From: Aliitabrizicola sp041905595
GTDB taxonomy: Bacteria; Pseudomonadota; Alphaproteobacteria; Rhodobacterales; Rhodobacteraceae
Length of the DNA stretch: 64,000 bases
Direction of reading: 5' to 3'
NCBI GenBank assembly: GCA_041905595.1
Contig: JAYRKT010000021.1
Location: 7,036 to 71,035 of the forward strand
Shown here: in pieces, positions 1 to 8,115 of the stretch
How positions within the stretch are numbered: the first letter of the stretch is position 1
How the letters are laid out: every line of letters starts with the position of its first letter
Notes under the pieces: model-generated
Told to the model about the DNA's origin: nothing
The model's database searches: none
Seen by the model: the letters and a program-made list of their open reading frames with translations, nothing else
Position numbers and translations under genes: made by a program

Positions 1-41
1 CCCAGAGGATCGGCGAGAAACCCCTCGACTGACACCCGGGG

Positions 42-104
42 CTTCTTCTTGGCGCAAATACCCCGGGGGTGAGCGCCAAAGGCGCGAGGGGGCGGCGCCC
101 CCCT
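42..104. repeat. Dispersed intergenic hairpin element, copy 1
   Basis: First of four related intergenic elements. It has a TTCTTCTTGG-like lead, a CAAATACCCC/GGGGGTGA core, a small hairpin (GCGCC at 73-77, GGCGC at 81-85) and a G5/C5-6 hairpin at about 87-104. It lies just beyond the 3' end of aroA, so the GC hairpin may end that transcript, although no T-run follows. The other copies are at 18757, 35011 and 45463. Confidence 0.7.
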
Positions 105-127
105 TGAATTTTCGCAGAAAATTCGGC

Positions 128-1471
128 CTAGCCGCGTGAAAGGTCGGCGCCGAGGCCCTTCATCAGCCCCTCGAAGATTGGGAAGCTGGTCAGGATGGGC
201 GAGGCGTCATCGACGCCGACGGCGGTCTTGGCCGCCATTCCGCAAACAAGGAAGCTCATCGCGATCCGGTGGTCGAGATGGGTCCTGGCCACAGCCCCCC
301 CCGGAACACCGCCGGCCCCAAGGCCGTGGACGATCAGCGTGTCCTCATCCTCCTCGATGCGCACGCCGCATGCCTCGAGCCCTCGCGCCATGGCGTCGAT
401 CCGGTCGCTTTCCTTGACGCGCAGCTCCTTCACCCCGCGCATCACCGTTCGTCCCTCGGCAAAGGCCGCGACGACCGACAGGATCGGATATTCGTCGATC
501 ATGGACGGGGCCCGCTCGGGCGGTACCTCGATCCCCTTCAGGTTGCTGGCCCGCACCCGCAGATCCGCCACCGGCTCGCCACCTTCCTCGCGCGGATTCT
601 GGAACTCGATATCGGCGCCCATCTCAACGAGCGTCAGGTAGAGGCCGTTGCGGGTCAGGTTCTGACTGACGCCTGGCACGAGGATGTCCGACCCTTCGAC
701 GATCAACGCCGCGCAGACCGGGAAGGCGGCCGAGGACGGATCGCGCGGCACGGCGACCGTCTGCGGCTTCAGCTCCGGCCGGCCGGTCAGGGTGATGACA
801 TGGCCTTCGGCCGTCTTCTCCACCGCCAGTTTCGCGCCGAAACCCAGAAGCATCCGCTCGGAATGATCGCGCGTCGGCTCTTTCTCGATCACCACGGTCT
901 CGCCGGGCGCATTGAGGCCGGCCAGCAGCACCGCCGATTTCACCTGCGCCGAGGCGACAGGCAGCGCATAGCGCACCGGCACCGGGTCGGCCGCGCCGAC
1001 GATGGTCATCGGCAGGCGTCCGCCCTGCCGACCGTAAGCCCGCGCGCCGAACAGCGACAGGGGATCGGTCACGCGGCCCATCGGCCGTTTTCGCAGGCTC
1101 GCATCGCCGGTGAAGGTCGCGGTGATCGGCGTCGTCGCCATCGTCCCCATAATGAGACGCACACCTGTGCCGGAGTTGCCGCAGTCGATGACATCGGCCG
1201 GCTCGGAGAAGCCTCCGACCCCGACGCCATGCACCGACCAGCTGCCGGGAGCATGCTGGGTCACTTCCGCCCCGAAGGCGCGCATCGCCTTGGCGGTGTC
1301 GAGGACATCCTGCCCTTCCAGAAGGCCGGTGATCCTGGTCTCGCCCACGGCCATCGCGCCGAAGATCAACGCGCGGTGGCTGATCGACTTGTCGCCCGGC
1401 ACCTCGGCCCGGCCCTTGAGCGGGCCCGAGCGGCGGGCGGTCATCGGTTCGGGCGTGGGGTGGCCTGACAT
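128..1471 (-). CDS. aroA: 3-phosphoshikimate 1-carboxyvinyltransferase (EPSP synthase)
   Basis: This enzyme transfers enolpyruvate from PEP to shikimate-3-phosphate in the cytosolic chorismate pathway. The protein is 447 aa, normal for the family. It shows the N-terminal GDKSISHR motif (residues 26-33), CGNSGTGVRL (97-106), a late DEYPIL segment and ELRVKESDR. The start was placed at 1471 because a GAGG lies six bases upstream and the residues before this Met are compositionally random; a longer open frame runs back to 1780. The scaffold resembles class II enzymes, but it has Gly where the CP4 enzyme has the Ala linked to glyphosate tolerance, so it is probably sensitive (inference). Downstream is repeat copy 1; upstream is a 205-base gap. 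Confidence 0.97.
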   Translation of the reverse strand: MSGHPTPEPMTARRSGPLKGRAEVPGDKSISHRALIFGAMAVGETRITGLLEGQDVLDTAKAMRAFGAEVTQHAPGSWSVHGVGVGGFSEPADVIDCGNSGTGVRLIMGTMATTPITATFTGDASLRKRPMGRVTDPLSLFGARAYGRQGGRLPMTIVGAADPVPVRYALPVASAQVKSAVLLAGLNAPGETVVIEKEPTRDHSERMLLGFGAKLAVEKTAEGHVITLTGRPELKPQTVAVPRDPSSAAFPVCAALIVEGSDILVPGVSQNLTRNGLYLTLVEMGADIEFQNPREEGGEPVADLRVRASNLKGIEVPPERAPSMIDEYPILSVVAAFAEGRTVMRGVKELRVKESDRIDAMARGLEACGVRIEEDEDTLIVHGLGAGGVPGGAVARTHLDHRIAMSFLVCGMAAKTAVGVDDASPILTSFPIFEGLMKGLGADLSRG

Positions 1472-1621
1472 GGAAACCTCGGCTGTTTGCGCGGCGAGAG
1501 GCTTATCCAATGCCGTTGCGGCGGTCCAGCGCGAACCTACGGAGGAATGCCCGTGCGGCCTTTGCCTCAGCCATTGGCGCCCTCCCTGGAAAGGTCCGCA
1601 GGCTTCACGATGCTCCGGAGA

Positions 1622-1663
1622 TCCGCCCCCGAGGGGAAAAAGATTCCGCCCCCGAGGGGAAAA
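1622..1663. repeat. Two tandem 19-bp direct repeats upstream of aroA
   Basis: The unit tccgcccccgaggggaaaa occurs exactly at 1622-1640 and 1645-1663, a 23-base period. It lies in the 205-base gap between the diguanylate cyclase stop and the aroA start. The CCCCGAGGGG core resembles the core of the dispersed hairpin element. Role unknown: it could be a terminator remnant or an operator. The rest of the gap shows nothing recognisable. Confidence 0.6.
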
Positions 1664-1676
1664 CCCAACCCGCAAC

Positions 1677-2669
1677 TCAATCCGGGACATGCAACTCGGC
1701 ACGGCCGCGCCCTTGGCGCTTGGCCTCATAAAGCGCGGAATCGGCGTCGGCCAGCATCCGGTCGCCCAGCACCCGGTCATAGGCGGTCGAGGCCGTCATG
1801 CCGATACTGGCCGAGACCCGGGTGGAAACCCCCTGATAGTCCATCGGTTCCTCGAGCCGCGCGATGATGCGGGCCGCGATGATCCGCATACGCTCGGCAT
1901 CGACCAGCCCGGGCAGCAGGATGACGAATTCGTCGCCCCCTACCCGTGCGACAGTATCCCCTGCGCGGGTCTGGGCGCGCAGGACCCCTGCCACTGTCCG
2001 CAGCACATGGTCACCTGCGGCGTGGCCGAGCGTGTCGTTCACCGCCTTGAACCAGTCGAGGTCCAGGTGCATGAGGCCAAAGGGCTGCCCGCGCGCCACC
2101 AGGTCCGCCAACGCAAGATCGAGTGCCCGTCGGTTGCGCAGGCCGGTCAGCGTGTCGGTCAGGGCGCGCTCTTCCGCCTCGGATCGAGCGCCCTCCAGCC
2201 GGCGGTTCATGGCGCGCAATTCGCCCATTACGGCCGTCTTCGCCTCAATCAGGTAGAGCAGCTCCATCGCAAGGTCGGTCGGGGCGAAATCGGCTTCAGT
2301 CAGGTCGTGGCCGCGCACCGCCTCGGCCACCGTGATACCGAAGGACAGGTTGAGCAGCATCCCCTGCCCGCCCTTCAGCGGCACCGCCAGACCACGCAGC
2401 GAGGTCCGGGCTTCATCCCGGCGGACAAGATGCAGCCGGTCACCTGTCCGTGCAGCGAGCTCCACCATGTTGGTGATGTTGCCCGGCCGGCTGACGTCGA
2501 ACAGGGCGAAGAAGTCCTGCCCCGTTGCATCGCCCGGCAAGAGCTTTGCCAGCGTCGGCCCGACCTCGGCGACGCGCCCTTCCTCGGTCAGCCAAAGGTA
2601 CATCGGCATCAGCCGGGCGAGCGACATGATGTCGAGCGTCAGCCCCGGCAGGGTCATTCCACCATCCAT
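1677..2669 (-). CDS. Diguanylate cyclase with N-terminal HNOBA-like domain
   Basis: Predicted to make cyclic di-GMP from two GTP. The 330-aa protein starts with a PAS-like region of the kind that accompanies H-NOX proteins (about 8-150), then a short helical linker (140-170) and a GGDEF domain from TDTLTGLRNR (171). The active-site GGDEF is intact at 244-248. An inhibitory RxxD motif (RAGD, 235-238) lies exactly five residues before it, so product inhibition is expected. The ATG at 2669 lies one base after the stop of the H-NOX gene, so the two genes are translationally linked. By analogy with H-NOX/DGC pairs, the cyclase is probably controlled by its partner, but that partner has an altered ligand site. 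No signal peptide or membrane segment is seen. Confidence 0.9.
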   Translation of the reverse strand: MDGGMTLPGLTLDIMSLARLMPMYLWLTEEGRVAEVGPTLAKLLPGDATGQDFFALFDVSRPGNITNMVELAARTGDRLHLVRRDEARTSLRGLAVPLKGGQGMLLNLSFGITVAEAVRGHDLTEADFAPTDLAMELLYLIEAKTAVMGELRAMNRRLEGARSEAEERALTDTLTGLRNRRALDLALADLVARGQPFGLMHLDLDWFKAVNDTLGHAAGDHVLRTVAGVLRAQTRAGDTVARVGGDEFVILLPGLVDAERMRIIAARIIARLEEPMDYQGVSTRVSASIGMTASTAYDRVLGDRMLADADSALYEAKRQGRGRAELHVPD

Positions 2670-2670
2670 G

Positions 2671-3255
2671 TCAAGCCACCCCGGCCAGATCGAAGCGCCG
2701 CCCCTCCGAAAAGCGCGGGTCGAGAAGGTCGATGCGGATGATCTCGCCTTCGGGCCATGACCCCTCATGCTCCAGCACGGCAAGGCTACCGTAATCGTCT
2801 GCCATCGCCCGCAGAAGCCCGAGGATGACATGCCCCGCCCCGATGAGCGGAGACTTGCACATCAGGCGAAACCGGTCCGGCCTTTGCTCGTTCAGGTCGA
2901 GTTGCGGCAGTTCAAGCTCTGGCAGTGCCATGCGGGCGCGGTCGGGCAGTTCATCCAGCGAATGCAGGAAGTCGACAAAGCCGCTACCGCCAAAACGCAG
3001 CAGCCGTCGCAGCCGTTCAAGGTCGGGATGAGAGACAAGGTAAGTCCCTAGATCCTCCAGCAGGGCATCACGCGGGCGATCAAGACGAAGGGCCGCCGCG
3101 TTGATGACGCGATCCGTCAGGCTGTCGTCATAGTCGAGCATCGCCTCAAAGCCATCGGGGCCAAGCCCGGCTCGTGCGGCCACGTCCAGCCAGACAGCCT
3201 CGCCAAAAGTGCGGCGAAGAAAGCCCTGAATCGAGCGGTTGAGCAACCCATGCAT
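2671..3255 (-). CDS. H-NOX family protein lacking the heme-ligating histidine
   Basis: A stand-alone 194-aa H-NOX domain: MHGLLNRSIQ start, central HPDLERLRRLLRFGG and the FLHSLDEL helix. In heme-binding H-NOX proteins the proximal His follows the Asp-x-hydrophobic turn of this helix. Here that residue is Pro104 (codon 2944-2946). The heme-propionate motif YxSxR reads CKSPL (133-137), losing both Tyr and Arg. Canonical heme/NO sensing is therefore doubtful unless another residue such as His98 substitutes. The fold and the coupling to a GGDEF gene one base downstream suggest it still regulates that cyclase. ATG 3255 was chosen over GTG 3261 because a GGGA motif is well spaced from the ATG but touches the GTG. 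Confidence 0.88.
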   Translation of the reverse strand: MHGLLNRSIQGFLRRTFGEAVWLDVAARAGLGPDGFEAMLDYDDSLTDRVINAAALRLDRPRDALLEDLGTYLVSHPDLERLRRLLRFGGSGFVDFLHSLDELPDRARMALPELELPQLDLNEQRPDRFRLMCKSPLIGAGHVILGLLRAMADDYGSLAVLEHEGSWPEGEIIRIDLLDPRFSEGRRFDLAGVA

Positions 3256-3372
3256 CTGCACATTCCCGGTGTTTCGGAAAGGCTAGGATGCATGAGTTAA
3301 CAGATCGGTAATCTGCCTTGGCGCAAACCGGCCCGCTCCGCGCCGGAATGAAGCAAATTCTACAAGTTCGGC

Positions 3373-4929
3373 TCAGAAATCGGTGGGCGCGCCGCCTTCC
3401 TGCTTGCGGCGGGCCACGAAGCGGCGCAGTTCCTCAAGGTGATCGCCGTTGATCGGCGGCGCCTCGAATTCGGCCAGGATCGCCTTGTAGATGCGGTGGG
3501 CCCGCTCCGGCGTCTCGACCGCGCCATCCAGCTGCCAGGCCTCGTAGTTGCGCCAGTCCGAGACGAAGGGCGAATAGAACGCCGTGGTGTAGCGTTCCTG
3601 TGTGTGCTGGCAGCCGAAGTAATGGCCGTTGGGACCGACCTCGCGGATCGCGTCGAAGGCAAGGTCATCCTCGGTCGTGGCCCAGGTCGCGTCTTCGAAA
3701 TAGCGCTGGATCATCTGCAGCACTTCGCAGTCCATCACGAACTTCTCGGGGCTGGCGATCAGTCCGCCTTCGAGCCAACCGGCCGCGTGGTAGACCATGT
3801 TGGTGCCCGAGGTGACGGCCGCCCAGAGGCTGTTTGAGGTTTCCCACATTGCCTGTGCGTCAGGAACGTTGGCGGCGCAGACGCCCGAAGAGCGCATCGG
3901 CAGCTTGTAGAACCGCGCCAGCTGTCCTGTCATCTGCGTCGCGCGCATGTATTCGGGCGTCCCGAAGGCCGGCGCGCCCGACTTCATGTCGACGTTCGAG
4001 GTGAAGGTGCCGATCGCCACCGGGCAACCCGGATTGATGTATTGCAGAAGCGCGATCGCGGCGAGGCCTTCGGCCAGCGAAAGCGCGACGGCGCCCGACA
4101 TGGTGACGGGGGCCATGGCGCCCGCCAGCGTGAACGGAGTGACCACCACCGGCTGACCGCGCCGGGCAAGGCGCATCGCGCCGTCCAGCATCGGAAAATC
4201 GTGCTTCAGCGGAGAGACCGAGTTGATGTTGGTATACATCCGCGGCTTGGCGCGGAACTCGTCCTCGGACAATCCGCCAGCGATGCGGACCATCTCCATC
4301 ACGTCCTCGACCCGCTCGGCGCCCAGGGAGTAGGCGTGACAAACCTTGTCGGTCAGCGTCAGCTTCTCGAAGAGGCAGTCGAGATGGCGGATCGAGGGGT
4401 GGATGTCGATCGGCTCCACTGGGTAGCCGCCGGCAATGTGGATGCAGTTGAAGTACTGCGTCAGCTTCATGAAGTCCTTGAACGTCTCGAAATCGCCCGA
4501 CCGCTTGCCGCGTTCGAGGTCCCATGAGTTCGGTGGCGACGAGACGTTGACGAAGACCATCTTCTTGCCGCCCATCACGATCTCGCGCTCGGGGTTGCGC
4601 GGGGTGATGGTGAAGCTGGCCGGGGCATGGCCCAGCATTTCCATGACAAAGGCTTCGTCCATGCGGACATTGGTGCCGTCGACCTTGCAGCCCGCCTTCT
4701 TCAGGATCGAGACCGCTTCGGGATTCAGGAATTCGATGCCGATATCGCGCAGGATGCGCATCGTGGTGCGATGGATCGCCATGACGCCGTCATTGTCTAA
4801 CGGCTCGGTCGGGCGATCGGGGTTCTCGGGGATGCGCCACGGCATCTGCTCGATCGCAGCGGACCCGGCGCGCTGCTTGTTGCCCGCCCTTCCCCCGGCC
4901 CGCTTGCGCCGGCCTGCATCATCGTTCAT
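3373..4929 (-). CDS. MttB-family (trimethylamine methyltransferase-like) methyltransferase, non-pyrrolysine
   Basis: A 518-aa protein of the MttB/MtgB superfamily. Characterised relatives move a methyl group from a quaternary amine (glycine betaine, proline betaine, carnitine) to a corrinoid protein. The frame has no internal TAG, so it is not a pyrrolysine enzyme and trimethylamine itself is unlikely to be the substrate. A basic, low-complexity N-terminus (about 1-35) precedes the barrel. The start at ATG 4929 is supported by GGAG eight bases upstream. No corrinoid protein, corrinoid-to-folate methyltransferase or activator gene occurs in the window, so the methyl acceptor must be encoded elsewhere. 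A bet operon and a DMGDH-like gene in the window make glycine betaine a reasonable substrate guess, but this is inference. Confidence 0.88.
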   Translation of the reverse strand: MNDDAGRRKRAGGRAGNKQRAGSAAIEQMPWRIPENPDRPTEPLDNDGVMAIHRTTMRILRDIGIEFLNPEAVSILKKAGCKVDGTNVRMDEAFVMEMLGHAPASFTITPRNPEREIVMGGKKMVFVNVSSPPNSWDLERGKRSGDFETFKDFMKLTQYFNCIHIAGGYPVEPIDIHPSIRHLDCLFEKLTLTDKVCHAYSLGAERVEDVMEMVRIAGGLSEDEFRAKPRMYTNINSVSPLKHDFPMLDGAMRLARRGQPVVVTPFTLAGAMAPVTMSGAVALSLAEGLAAIALLQYINPGCPVAIGTFTSNVDMKSGAPAFGTPEYMRATQMTGQLARFYKLPMRSSGVCAANVPDAQAMWETSNSLWAAVTSGTNMVYHAAGWLEGGLIASPEKFVMDCEVLQMIQRYFEDATWATTEDDLAFDAIREVGPNGHYFGCQHTQERYTTAFYSPFVSDWRNYEAWQLDGAVETPERAHRIYKAILAEFEAPPINGDHLEELRRFVARRKQEGGAPTDF

Positions 4930-4997
4930 CGCTTCACTCCGCCTGATGCGCGTCTTTCTCTGACATTGGCGCAAGGAACCGGGACGAGGCGCGTACT

Positions 4998-5732
4998 TTA
5001 CGACACGATTGCGTCGTTTTTGACATCGAGATCCTGCGATGCCCTGTGCTGATCGTCGATCCAGGCCGGAAGAGCCCCGATGCTGGGCAGAACCGCCTCG
5101 GCGAGATGGGCCAGATCCTCATGCTCGGCCGGCCCGGTCAGGACGCCGATGGTCCGCATCCCGGCAGCCTTGCCGGCGACGAGATCGTGGGCGCTGTCGC
5201 CGACCATCAGCACCTGCCCCGGTGAAACACCTTGCGCATGGGCAAAGGCCAGAAGCATTCCCGGCGCGGGTTTGGCGCCATGGCCGGAATCGCTGCCGGC
5301 GATGAAATCGAACAGCGACTCGACCCCATGCGCGGACAGATGCGCGCGGGCTGCCTCTTCCACGTCGTTCGTCGCAAGACCGATCCGCAGCCCACGCTCG
5401 CGCAGGTCCGAAAGCAGGAGCGCCAGCGGCACGGCCGGCACCATCTCGGCCTCGACCGCGAGCTGGTTGAAGCGCGCGATCAGCGCCTCGTGCGTCGCTC
5501 CGGGAAGATGCGGCAGGACTGTCTCGGCGATCTCGTAGCTGGTCGAGGTCACGACCGGGCTGTGCGGGGCGAAGGCATCTGTCACCAAGTCATAGCCAAG
5601 GGCAGTCGCCATCGCGTCGGCATGGGCCTCGTCCCGGGCAAATTCCTCAAGCATGCCGCGAGTCCAGCGGCCCCAGCTCTTGCGGAAGTCGAAAAGCGTA
5701 CCGTCCTTGTCAAAGAGAACGCCCTTGATCAT
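4998..5732 (-). CDS. HAD-superfamily phosphatase (phosphoglycolate phosphatase-like)
   Basis: A 244-aa cytosolic hydrolase. The HAD motifs are visible: FDKDGTL (Asp8/Asp10 nucleophile and acid), LATND (motif II), a Lys in HGAKPAPG (motif III) and VMVGDSAHD-like GDSAHDL (motif IV). A helical cap domain (about 20-90) fits the phosphoglycolate/beta-phosphoglucomutase subgroup. The substrate cannot be read from the sequence. The ATG at 5732 follows AGGAAG. It lies 68 bases upstream of the MttB-family gene in the same direction and might share a transcript with it. Confidence 0.88.
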   Translation of the reverse strand: MIKGVLFDKDGTLFDFRKSWGRWTRGMLEEFARDEAHADAMATALGYDLVTDAFAPHSPVVTSTSYEIAETVLPHLPGATHEALIARFNQLAVEAEMVPAVPLALLLSDLRERGLRIGLATNDVEEAARAHLSAHGVESLFDFIAGSDSGHGAKPAPGMLLAFAHAQGVSPGQVLMVGDSAHDLVAGKAAGMRTIGVLTGPAEHEDLAHLAEAVLPSIGALPAWIDDQHRASQDLDVKNDAIVS

Positions 5733-5798
5733 CGCTTCCTACTCAGGCTGGCCGGTGATTGCCCGCACCCTACCCGCACCGCAGGCAATTGCAATCCG

Positions 5799-6077
5799 TC
5801 AGGTCCAGTTCCGCCCTGCCTCGCCCAGAAGCTGGAGATGCGCCTGCATCGGCTCGGTGTAGGGAAATCCCGCCGCGTCGCAGAATGCGATGATCCTGGC
5901 GTCCTCCTGCAACAGGAACTCGAGGACCGACCGCAGGAAATCCGGCTGGGACGCCGCATTTCGCAGATCGGCGGGCGATGCACCCGTCGCCGCAAGAAAG
6001 GCCGGCAGAAGATCATCCTGCGTCGCGATCCAGCCCAGGGCCCGGATCGCCAGCATCTCGGCGGAGTCCTGCTTCAC
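5799..6077 (-). CDS. DUF3572 family protein
   Basis: A 92-aa, mostly helical acidic protein with a conserved LAIRALGWIA start and a LEFLLQEDARIIAFCDAAG core, matching DUF3572. Function unknown. The start is GTG 6077 with GGGGA about ten bases upstream. In many alphaproteobacteria this family sits next to divK/pleD. Here it is divergent from a PleD-like gene across 111 bases, so the neighbourhood is conserved even though divK is absent. Confidence 0.85.
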   Translation of the reverse strand: MKQDSAEMLAIRALGWIATQDDLLPAFLAATGASPADLRNAASQPDFLRSVLEFLLQEDARIIAFCDAAGFPYTEPMQAHLQLLGEAGRNWT

Positions 6078-6188
6078 GTTTTCGTAATCCCCTTGGACGA
6101 CAGCGGCGCGGCCACCTGGATGAAAGACTTTCTTAACCAATCGTGACCCAGTGTGAAGGGGCGAAGAACAGGACATGGCAGCCCCGGC

Positions 6189-7571
6189 ATGAGCGGACGG
6201 ATATTCATCATCGACGGCGTTGCGACAAACCGGATCGTGCTGATGGCGCGGCTTCAGGCGGCCTGCTACGACGCCGTGACGGCCGCGGATGGAGCCAACG
6301 GGCTTGAGGTGATGCGGCGCAATGTTCCCAACCTGGTGCTTCTCAATGGCACCCTGCCCGACATGCCGGGAACAGAGGTTCTGGCGCGAATCCGGTCCAA
6401 TACCGGCCTGCGCGACGTTCCGGTCGTGATGCTCATGGACGACCTCCTGCCCGACCAGCGTCTGGAGCTTATCCGCGCCGGAGCGGACGATGCCTTGCCC
6501 CGGTCGATCGACCCGAACTGGCTGCTGGCGCGGGCGCGCGCGCTGATGCGGTCGCGGGCAGCGTCGCGGCTCCTGCGGGCGCATGAGGCGACGCTTGGCC
6601 AGGCGGGAATGGCCGAACGGCCCGAGGGATTCGACCATCCCGGGCTGGTCGCCATCGTGGCCGAAAAGTACGAGGTGGCTGACGCCCTGCTGCAGCGGCT
6701 CGAACCGCACCAGCGCAATCGCCTTGCGGCAATGACCCGGAGCGAGGCGCTGAACCCGCGCGACGCCGGTCAACTTCACATTGACGCCTTCCTTCTGGCT
6801 GCCAGCCCCGGGAACGGGGAGGCCACGCTGCGGCTCATGTCCGAACTCAGAACCCGCGGTGCCGCGCCGGAAGCGGAATTCTGCGTGCTGTTGCAGGACG
6901 CGGCCGGTACGGCGGCGATCAACGCCCTCAACATGGATGCCCAGGACGTGCTCGACCGGGACTGCCCGGCAGAGGAGATTGCCTTCCGGCTCGACCGGAT
7001 GATCCGCCGCAAGAAGCACGACGACCGCCGGCGCAAGGCGATCGACGACAGCCTGCGCTATTCGGTGATCGATCCCCTGACCGGCCTGCACAACATGCGC
7101 TTTGCAGAACCCGAACTGGACCGGCTGATCGACCTGTCGCGCCGTCAGGGCACGACGCTGGCCGTGATGGTGATCGACCTCGACCGCTTCAAGTCGGTGA
7201 ACGACATCTGGGGCCATCCGACGGGCAACGCGGTTCTGGTCGAGGTCGCGCGGCGGCTCAAGGCAGCGCTTTGCCCGGGCACATTGCTTGCCCGGATGGG
7301 GGGGGAGGAGTTCATCGTGGCCCTGCCCAACTGCGATCCCGATCTTGCCCGCGCCACCGCCCAGCGCCTGTGCTCCGCAGTCAAGGGCGAACCCTTCGCG
7401 ACACCCTCTGGGCAGTCGATCTCGATCACCGTCTCGCTCGGCTGGTCGCTGTCCGTGCCAGACCGGCCCGACGAAACGCGCCTGAACATGGTCGAGCGCG
7501 CGGATCAGGCCCTTCTCACGGCCAAGGCCGCCGGACGCAACCGCGCCATCCAGAGCCGGTCTGCCGCCTGA
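6189..7571 (+). CDS. pleD: PleD-like diguanylate cyclase with degenerate first receiver
   Basis: A 460-aa REC-REC-GGDEF protein with the same architecture and length as PleD. The GGDEF domain is intact (DPLTGLHNMRF, then RMGGEEF), so c-di-GMP synthesis is expected. The first receiver (1-120) has lost its signalling residues: the acidic pair is Asp9-Gly10, the phosphoacceptor Asp53 is Asn53 (codon 6345-6347), Thr83 is Met and Lys105 is Arg. The second receiver (about 150-280) is the usual non-phosphorylated adaptor. The RxxD inhibitory site before GGEEF is missing (CPGT at that place). The enzyme may therefore be constitutively active or controlled by a partner rather than by phosphorylation. 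A longer frame upstream was rejected because the conserved RIFIIDG start follows Met 6189. Confidence 0.9.
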   Translation: MSGRIFIIDGVATNRIVLMARLQAACYDAVTAADGANGLEVMRRNVPNLVLLNGTLPDMPGTEVLARIRSNTGLRDVPVVMLMDDLLPDQRLELIRAGADDALPRSIDPNWLLARARALMRSRAASRLLRAHEATLGQAGMAERPEGFDHPGLVAIVAEKYEVADALLQRLEPHQRNRLAAMTRSEALNPRDAGQLHIDAFLLAASPGNGEATLRLMSELRTRGAAPEAEFCVLLQDAAGTAAINALNMDAQDVLDRDCPAEEIAFRLDRMIRRKKHDDRRRKAIDDSLRYSVIDPLTGLHNMRFAEPELDRLIDLSRRQGTTLAVMVIDLDRFKSVNDIWGHPTGNAVLVEVARRLKAALCPGTLLARMGGEEFIVALPNCDPDLARATAQRLCSAVKGEPFATPSGQSISITVSLGWSLSVPDRPDETRLNMVERADQALLTAKAAGRNRAIQSRSAA

Positions 7572-7586
7572 AACCCCACCTGTCCC

Positions 7587-8114
7587 TCAGGGCTCCAGCG
7601 GCGGCGGCGGCGGTTCGCCCATGCGCGGAGCATGGGACATTTCCTCTTCCAGGCGGTCGGCGAAGCGCAGCCGCTCTTCCGTCGACATGGCGATGACCCG
7701 TTCGATCAGAAGTTTCTGACCCAGTTTCAACCGCTCGGTCAGCCGCTGTTCCTGTTGCGACGCCAGCGTCCAGAGCGTGTCAGGCTGGAACGGATCCGCG
7801 CGCAGGGCCACAAGCATGTCCTGAAGATCCTTGCGGATCGCCTTGATCTCGGTCCAACGCCCCCCCATCCGGGATTGGAACTCCTCTCGCAGGGCTTCGC
7901 GGTCCTTCAGCGACAGCGCCCGGTCGAAGGGGCCGAAGCCGACCTCGCGCACGTTCAGCCGATGGTCGTGCCCCGGGCCGAACAGCGCCGCACCGGCGAC
8001 CATCCCGACCACGGCAAGGTTGAGTGCGACCGAAACCACCAGCGCAATCTTCATCCACCGGGGTGCCCGCGTCGGTTTGCCGGAAAGGAGGTCGGGGTTG
8101 GTGTCAGCCGTCAT
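7587..8114 (-). CDS. Periplasmic metal-sensor-like protein (CnrX/heavy-metal resistance family)
   Basis: A 175-aa protein with one N-terminal membrane anchor (about 20-45) and a periplasmic helical hairpin rich in Glu, Arg and Gln, ending in a Pro-rich tail. This resembles the CnrX/ZraP-like periplasmic metal sensors found beside ECF sigma factors. A His-containing stretch after the anchor (GPGHDHRLN) is a possible metal site. Its ATG (8114) lies one base after the stop of the upstream membrane protein, so it is the last gene of the EF-hand/sigma operon. Likely role: sensing a cation or envelope stress for the sigma factor. This is inferred from family and position. Confidence 0.75.
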   Translation of the reverse strand: MTADTNPDLLSGKPTRAPRWMKIALVVSVALNLAVVGMVAGAALFGPGHDHRLNVREVGFGPFDRALSLKDREALREEFQSRMGGRWTEIKAIRKDLQDMLVALRADPFQPDTLWTLASQQEQRLTERLKLGQKLLIERVIAMSTEERLRFADRLEEEMSHAPRMGEPPPPPLEP

Positions 8115-8115
8115 G

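Noticed and set aside
1110..2741. 543-aa plus-strand open frame opposite aroA and the diguanylate cyclase
   Set aside because: It is antisense to two well-supported genes, rich in Arg/Pro/Gly, and has no domain. Typical GC-rich shadow frame.
3373..4929. Pyrrolysine-encoding trimethylamine methyltransferase
   Set aside because: No in-frame TAG is present and no pyl genes are in the window; the protein belongs to the non-Pyl branch.
6133..6147. TTAA-N7-TGAC upstream of the PleD-like gene as a CtrA site
   Set aside because: Only one half-site matches. The exact site at 57720-57735 shows what a real match looks like.
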